8,115 bases of DNA from positions 1 to 8,115 of the forward strand of contig DATDRF010000025.1 of the NCBI GenBank assembly GCA_035291905.1, written 5' to 3'. The notes below the pieces were generated by a model. It was not told the DNA's origin, ran no database searches, and was given only the letters and a program-made list of their open reading frames with translations. This DNA is from JACPLA01 sp035291905. Its GTDB lineage: Bacteria; Bacteroidota; Ignavibacteria; UBA10030. The position numbers and the translations under genes are program-made. Shown here piece by piece: positions 5,174-8,115 of the stretch. Position 1 is the first letter of the stretch, and the number at the start of each line of letters is the position of its first letter.

Positions 5174-7807
5174 ATGATCGCTTCACGGGGTTTTCCATTG
5201 AAAGAGAGTGATTTGCGCGCTATTTTGAATCGGTTGAACGATTCTCCCTTCAATGGAACGGCATTGACATCCCTGGATCACGCTAAGAACATCTTCGGGC
5301 GACTTGACTGGAAACTCGTCGCGGTTTTGGCACTCTTCCTCGCGGTGAGCTTTACTGCACTGAACGATGTCTTCGTCTACATCCCCGACAGCGCACGATA
5401 TCTCGTGTGGGCCGAATCGCTTTCGCACTTTCAGGGATTGACCGATGCCTCCGGGCCTGATCCGATCAGTTACGTTATCCACGCGCCCCTATACTCCTTT
5501 CTGCTCGTCCCTGCATCGTTTCTTGGGGGCGTCGTAGCCGCAAAAATACTCACGATTCTCTTCGGGCTCGCGCTTCTCATCCTGATCTACTTCTATCTCT
5601 ACGAAAGTGCCGGGACAACGCAGGCCGCCATTGGCATTGCTTTTCTTGCGCTAAACCCGCTTCAGATTCTGTATTCAACACAGGTCCTTTCAGACGTTCC
5701 GTTCGCTCTCTTCTTCGTTCTCATCCTGATCATGATCGATCGCGTGGTCTTACGGAGTCTGCGCCTGAACGGCCTTCTCATCGGGATGGCGGTGCTCATG
5801 TCCGCAGCCATGCTCCTCAGGGAGGTCGGAATAGCTCTCGTCCTTGCGTGCGGACTTCTTTTCCTTGTGAGGAAAGAGTATCCCCGCGCAGCCGTCATGA
5901 TCATCGTTCCGCTGGCGCTGTATGCCTTCTGGTTCCTCCGTAATGAAGTGGCCGTTGCCGGTTTGGAGCATCCGCCTCTCCGTAATTCCGATCTGTTCAC
6001 CGCTCACCTCTACACCGTTCGGGAAGCCCCTCTTCTGGAAGAGTTTCTCGCCAGGGTAAGCAGCAATGTGCGGATCTATGGAGAACTTGCAGGGAAACTC
6101 CTCTTTCTTACTCAATATGATCTCCGCGGATACGGAATAATCCCGCCGGGCGAATCTGCATTCGGATGGATCCTGAAGAACGGCCGACTTTTGGTCTGGC
6201 CTGTTTCAATTCTCACGATCGGACTCTCCGTGCTGGGCCTCTGGCATGAATGGAAACGACGGGAAAGCATGAGGATGGTACTCTACTTCCTCATCTTCTA
6301 TGTTCCCCTTATCCTGATCTATCCCTTCAATGATATTAGATTCCTTTTTCCGCTTCTCATCATACTGTTGCTTTCTTCAGTCATCGGTGCAACGGCCGGA
6401 GTCAAAGCACTCCTGGGCGGGAATCTGCCGCGAAGGGCAACGCATGCCGCGGTCGGATTGTGCCTGTTCCTCCTGGCGGTTCCAAATTCTGCATGGGTGT
6501 GGTCGTTTGTCAATCATAATGCACGATATGGTTCCGACCCGGAGCGTTATTTCCAGTCAATGGCCCTGCGGCCCGATGCACCCGAATTGCTCCTGGCTCC
6601 AATGAGCCGAATAGGAGAATGGCTCAACCGAAATACGGAGGCCGATGCGGTGATCGCGACGCGGTGGAAACAGCTTTCCTTCTGGCTCGGCGGGAGAAAG
6701 CTCCTTGAGCTCAATCCGATGCTCCCCGTCGACCAGTTTGAGAATCAGATGCGCGATTACCGTGTGGGATATCTTGTCGCCCTTGTTGATCGATCCCGTC
6801 TGAGGGAATTCGAGACTCAGATGGCCCTCTCCTCACGGTTTTCGTTTACACCGGTACACCGCATAGGGAATGCCGTCATCATAAAGGTTCATTCCTCCCG
6901 CGGGACATTCAGTGATGAGGATATCCCCGTAATCGGTTTCGGGGAAGATCTCCTTCTTGACAGTCTGAACCGCTCCGATGCGCAGTTCCAGTATCTCTTT
7001 CGCTCCGCACTGCTGAGCATGGACGCCGGAATGCCGGAAGATGCAGAGGAAACTTTTCAGAGTCTTTCAACGAAGGCTGGCCGGTCAGGGACGGTGGTTC
7101 TCTATACGGCGATTGCCCGATCGCTGGGGGAAAAATTTGAGGAGGCGGAAATTCTCCTTCACAACGTTCGCGAGGCGCAGCAGGCAGGGCCGCTTCTCAT
7201 CCATTCCTGGTATCATCTCCAGATCATCGAGAAGCTCAGGAAGGCTTACGCTGCGCCGGATTCGTCCGTTCGGGCAGATCTCCTCACCAAGGTTGCGGGG
7301 GACTACTGGAGCCTGGGATTCAGAAAGCACGCGGGGCGTATTCTCGAGAAGGCGATGAGTTCCGACGCCGGCTTCGCCCCGGCGCTGGTTTTTGGGATCT
7401 ATTTTGACCTGCAAAGAAAAGACACCGTCTCTGCGAAGAAACGGCTTGGGCAACTTCGATCCATTGACATCTCTTATCCTGCAGTTGTTCGCTTCGGGGA
7501 GTTGATTGCGAGTGCGGAGACGGCAACAAAGGAGAAGGACGTTGTTGCTTCCCTCATCTCTCGCGAGGCCGTTGCCCGGCGCTACATGGACCTGAACCTG
7601 ACGGAAAGTGCCATCGACGAGCTTGTGGATATACTGGCGCTTGATCCCGACCGGCTCTCTGCTCTTCGGACCCTGGCAGCAATCTATGTTGAGAGAGAAC
7701 GGTACGCGCCGGCTATGAGCATTCTGGATAGGATATCCGCGATCGACCCTCAAGACCCCGCGTTAAAGGATATGAGGGAGAGGTTGAGCAGTCGGTGGGG
7801 AGATTGA
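5174..7807 (+). CDS. GT-C-type membrane glycosyltransferase (ArnT/PMT-like) with C-terminal TPR-like region
   Basis: An 877-residue protein. Residues 1-46 are polar. About 11-12 membrane segments follow (roughly 47-66, 105-122, 123-143, 151-168, 174-193, 199-232 as two, 238-256, 341-357, 369-384, 388-409, 424-442). The first external loop has IPDSARYLVWAESL (70-83), where D72 sits at the position of the catalytic Asp of GT-C enzymes that use polyprenyl-phosphate sugars. YPFNDIRFLFPLL (383-395) is the usual late-helix motif. Residues about 470-575 form a soluble periplasmic domain of mixed alpha/beta type. Residues about 600-877 are helical with TPR-like pairs, clearest at 795-870 (AVARRYMDLNLTESAIDELV, then LSALRTLAAIYVERERYAPA). 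Acceptor and donor are not predictable. The ATG at 5174 has no clear Shine-Dalgarno; in-frame TTG codons at 5198, 5234 and 5264 are alternatives that leave TM1 intact. It is divergent from the rpsU operon. No terminator is seen after the stop. Confidence 0.85.
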   Translation: MIASRGFPLKESDLRAILNRLNDSPFNGTALTSLDHAKNIFGRLDWKLVAVLALFLAVSFTALNDVFVYIPDSARYLVWAESLSHFQGLTDASGPDPISYVIHAPLYSFLLVPASFLGGVVAAKILTILFGLALLILIYFYLYESAGTTQAAIGIAFLALNPLQILYSTQVLSDVPFALFFVLILIMIDRVVLRSLRLNGLLIGMAVLMSAAMLLREVGIALVLACGLLFLVRKEYPRAAVMIIVPLALYAFWFLRNEVAVAGLEHPPLRNSDLFTAHLYTVREAPLLEEFLARVSSNVRIYGELAGKLLFLTQYDLRGYGIIPPGESAFGWILKNGRLLVWPVSILTIGLSVLGLWHEWKRRESMRMVLYFLIFYVPLILIYPFNDIRFLFPLLIILLLSSVIGATAGVKALLGGNLPRRATHAAVGLCLFLLAVPNSAWVWSFVNHNARYGSDPERYFQSMALRPDAPELLLAPMSRIGEWLNRNTEADAVIATRWKQLSFWLGGRKLLELNPMLPVDQFENQMRDYRVGYLVALVDRSRLREFETQMALSSRFSFTPVHRIGNAVIIKVHSSRGTFSDEDIPVIGFGEDLLLDSLNRSDAQFQYLFRSALLSMDAGMPEDAEETFQSLSTKAGRSGTVVLYTAIARSLGEKFEEAEILLHNVREAQQAGPLLIHSWYHLQIIEKLRKAYAAPDSSVRADLLTKVAGDYWSLGFRKHAGRILEKAMSSDAGFAPALVFGIYFDLQRKDTVSAKKRLGQLRSIDISYPAVVRFGELIASAETATKEKDVVASLISREAVARRYMDLNLTESAIDELVDILALDPDRLSALRTLAAIYVERERYAPAMSILDRISAIDPQDPALKDMRERLSSRWGD
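5193..5258. repeat. Nested inverted repeats at the 5' end of the glycosyltransferase gene
   Basis: The outer arms TTCCATTGAA (5193-5202) and TTCAATGGAA (5249-5258) are perfect 10-bp complements. Inside them, GAATCG (5227-5232) and CGATTC (5239-5244) form a second perfect 6-bp stem with a 6-nt loop. The two stems are nested, so the RNA could fold as one interrupted hairpin. It lies within codons 7-29 if translation starts at 5174, or in the leader if it starts at the TTG at 5264. Confidence 0.6.
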
Positions 7808-7865
7808 GATCAGATTGGGGGAACCGACTCCATTCAGGTCAGTCTTGACTTTCGACCGGGAATTG

Positions 7866-7937
7866 GATATTTTAATGTGCTTTTCGGGGCCGCAAGCCGG
7901 ACTTGGTACGATTGGTTCGATCCTCATCAGCAGGTTG
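7866..7937. repeat. Decayed copy of the 102-nt tandem repeat
   Basis: Recognisable blocks match the array that follows: GATATTTT (7866-7873, equivalent to 7986-7993), CCGCAAGCCGG (7890-7900, equivalent to CCGCAGGCGGG at 8004-8014) and TTCGAT (7916-7921, equivalent to ATCGAT at 8030-8035). Offsets of 120, 114 and then 102 show length changes, including about 12 nt extra near 7924-7936. The rest of 7808-7865 shows no gene or repeat that I can support. Confidence 0.6.
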
Positions 7938-8013
7938 GGGCCCTTAGTCCCAAAATATCCCGTGAACGCTTCTCAGCGAGCGGCTGATATTTTGAGGATC
8001 CCGCCGCAGGCGG
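7938..8013. repeat. 102-nt tandem repeat, core copy 1 (76 nt)
   Basis: Identical to 8040-8115 except at two positions (C7977/T8079 and C7984/T8086). Each core starts GGGCCCTTAGTCCC and holds two stem-loops. The first is CAAAATATC (7951-7959) with GATATTTTG (7986-7994), extended outward by TCC/GGA around a bulged A7995; inside it are CCG/CGG (7960-7962 with 7981-7983) and CGCT/AGCG (7967-7970 with 7975-7978). The second is a perfect 7-bp stem TCCCGCC (7999-8005) with GGCGGGA (8009-8015) and a 3-nt loop. A 26-nt linker (8014-8039) completes the period and includes CCGG-ATTAA-CCGG (8017-8029). Confidence 0.93.
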
Positions 8014-8039
8014 GACCCGGATTAACCGGATCGATTCTT

Positions 8040-8115
8040 GGGCCCTTAGTCCCAAAATATCCCGTGAACGCTTCTCAGTGAGCGGTTGATATTTTGAGGA
8101 TCCCGCCGCAGGCGG
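8040..8115. repeat. 102-nt tandem repeat, core copy 2, cut by the window edge
   Basis: The second near-identical core runs to the last base of the window and stops just inside the second stem-loop, so the array probably continues beyond it. Both differences from copy 1 are C-to-T and tolerated by the fold: T8079 turns a C-G pair of the inner CGCT/AGCG stem into a wobble pair, and T8086 lies in a predicted bulge. The orientation of any transcript is unknown. Confidence 0.93.

Noticed and set aside
5017..5253. A 78-codon minus-strand frame across the divergent intergenic region
   Set aside because: It covers the promoter of the rpsU operon and the start of the glycosyltransferase gene, and its product has no recognisable features.
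7085..7753. A 222-codon minus-strand frame
   Set aside because: Antisense shadow of the TPR-like region of the glycosyltransferase gene, with Arg/Pro-rich low-complexity composition and no recognisable motif.
7910..7930. tRNA-like T-arm (GGTTCGATCC)
   Set aside because: No matching acceptor, D or anticodon arms surround it and the flanking stem is poor. The motif is explained as part of the decayed repeat copy.
7815..8081. An 88-codon plus-strand open frame over the terminal repeats
   Set aside because: It needs a TTG start, its product is mostly the translated tandem repeat, and it closes at the single C-to-T difference in copy 2 (CGA to TGA). The DNA has strong stem-loop structure, so a non-coding repeat explains it better.
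7938..8115. CRISPR array
   Set aside because: The repeated unit is 76 nt with a 26-nt linker, only two good copies are seen, and a decayed third copy shares linker sequence. This is the pattern of a tandem repeat, not of repeats with unique spacers.

Overview
The window looks like a chromosomal piece of a Bacteroidota/FCB-group bacterium, most likely close to Ignavibacteria. The main clue is the large secreted protein at 1449-4286. It ends in a type IX secretion (T9SS) type A sorting domain with the NFPNPFNPSTTIRYSLP signature, and it carries Asp-box (BNR) repeats of a style common in that lineage. The bS21 ribosomal protein gene and the moderate GC content fit this. The lineage call is inference from protein style, not from a marker tree.

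Layout: 1-260 is non-coding. It opens with a large mirrored hairpin made of CGCAGAG heptamers (19-112), followed by a candidate promoter (157-185). A plus-strand run follows: a cytoplasmic sulfite-oxidase-like molybdopterin protein (261-866), two related palindromes (873-928), a small lipoprotein (949-1413), and the 945-residue T9SS cargo with Asp-box propeller repeats (1449-4286). A strong rho-independent terminator (4313-4345) closes this run and probably also serves the convergent minus-strand operon.

The minus-strand operon (5012 to 4380) encodes a zinc-ribbon protein with a Tudor/SH3-like C-terminus resembling the RNA-polymerase-binding end of UvrD/PcrA, then rpsU (bS21). rpsU should start at a TTG placed 8 nt after a near-perfect Shine-Dalgarno. 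A TTGACT-17-TATCTT promoter lies about 110 nt upstream of the operon. The divergent gene (5174-7807) encodes a multi-pass GT-C-type (ArnT/PMT-like) glycosyltransferase with a periplasmic domain and a C-terminal TPR-like helical region. Its start is uncertain, and its first codons hold a nested inverted repeat.

The last 308 nt (7808-8115) hold no convincing gene. They contain a tandem repeat of period 102 nt: a 76-nt core, two near-identical copies and one decayed copy. Each core folds into two stem-loops, and the array runs off the window edge.

Functionally there is no single pathway. The plus-strand block is envelope/secretion plus one redox enzyme, the minus operon is translation/transcription machinery, and the last gene is cell-envelope glycosylation. 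I see no defence system, phage, IS element or CRISPR. The least-explained items are the 102-nt structured array, the mirrored heptamer hairpin, and the zinc-ribbon/Tudor partner of rpsU.
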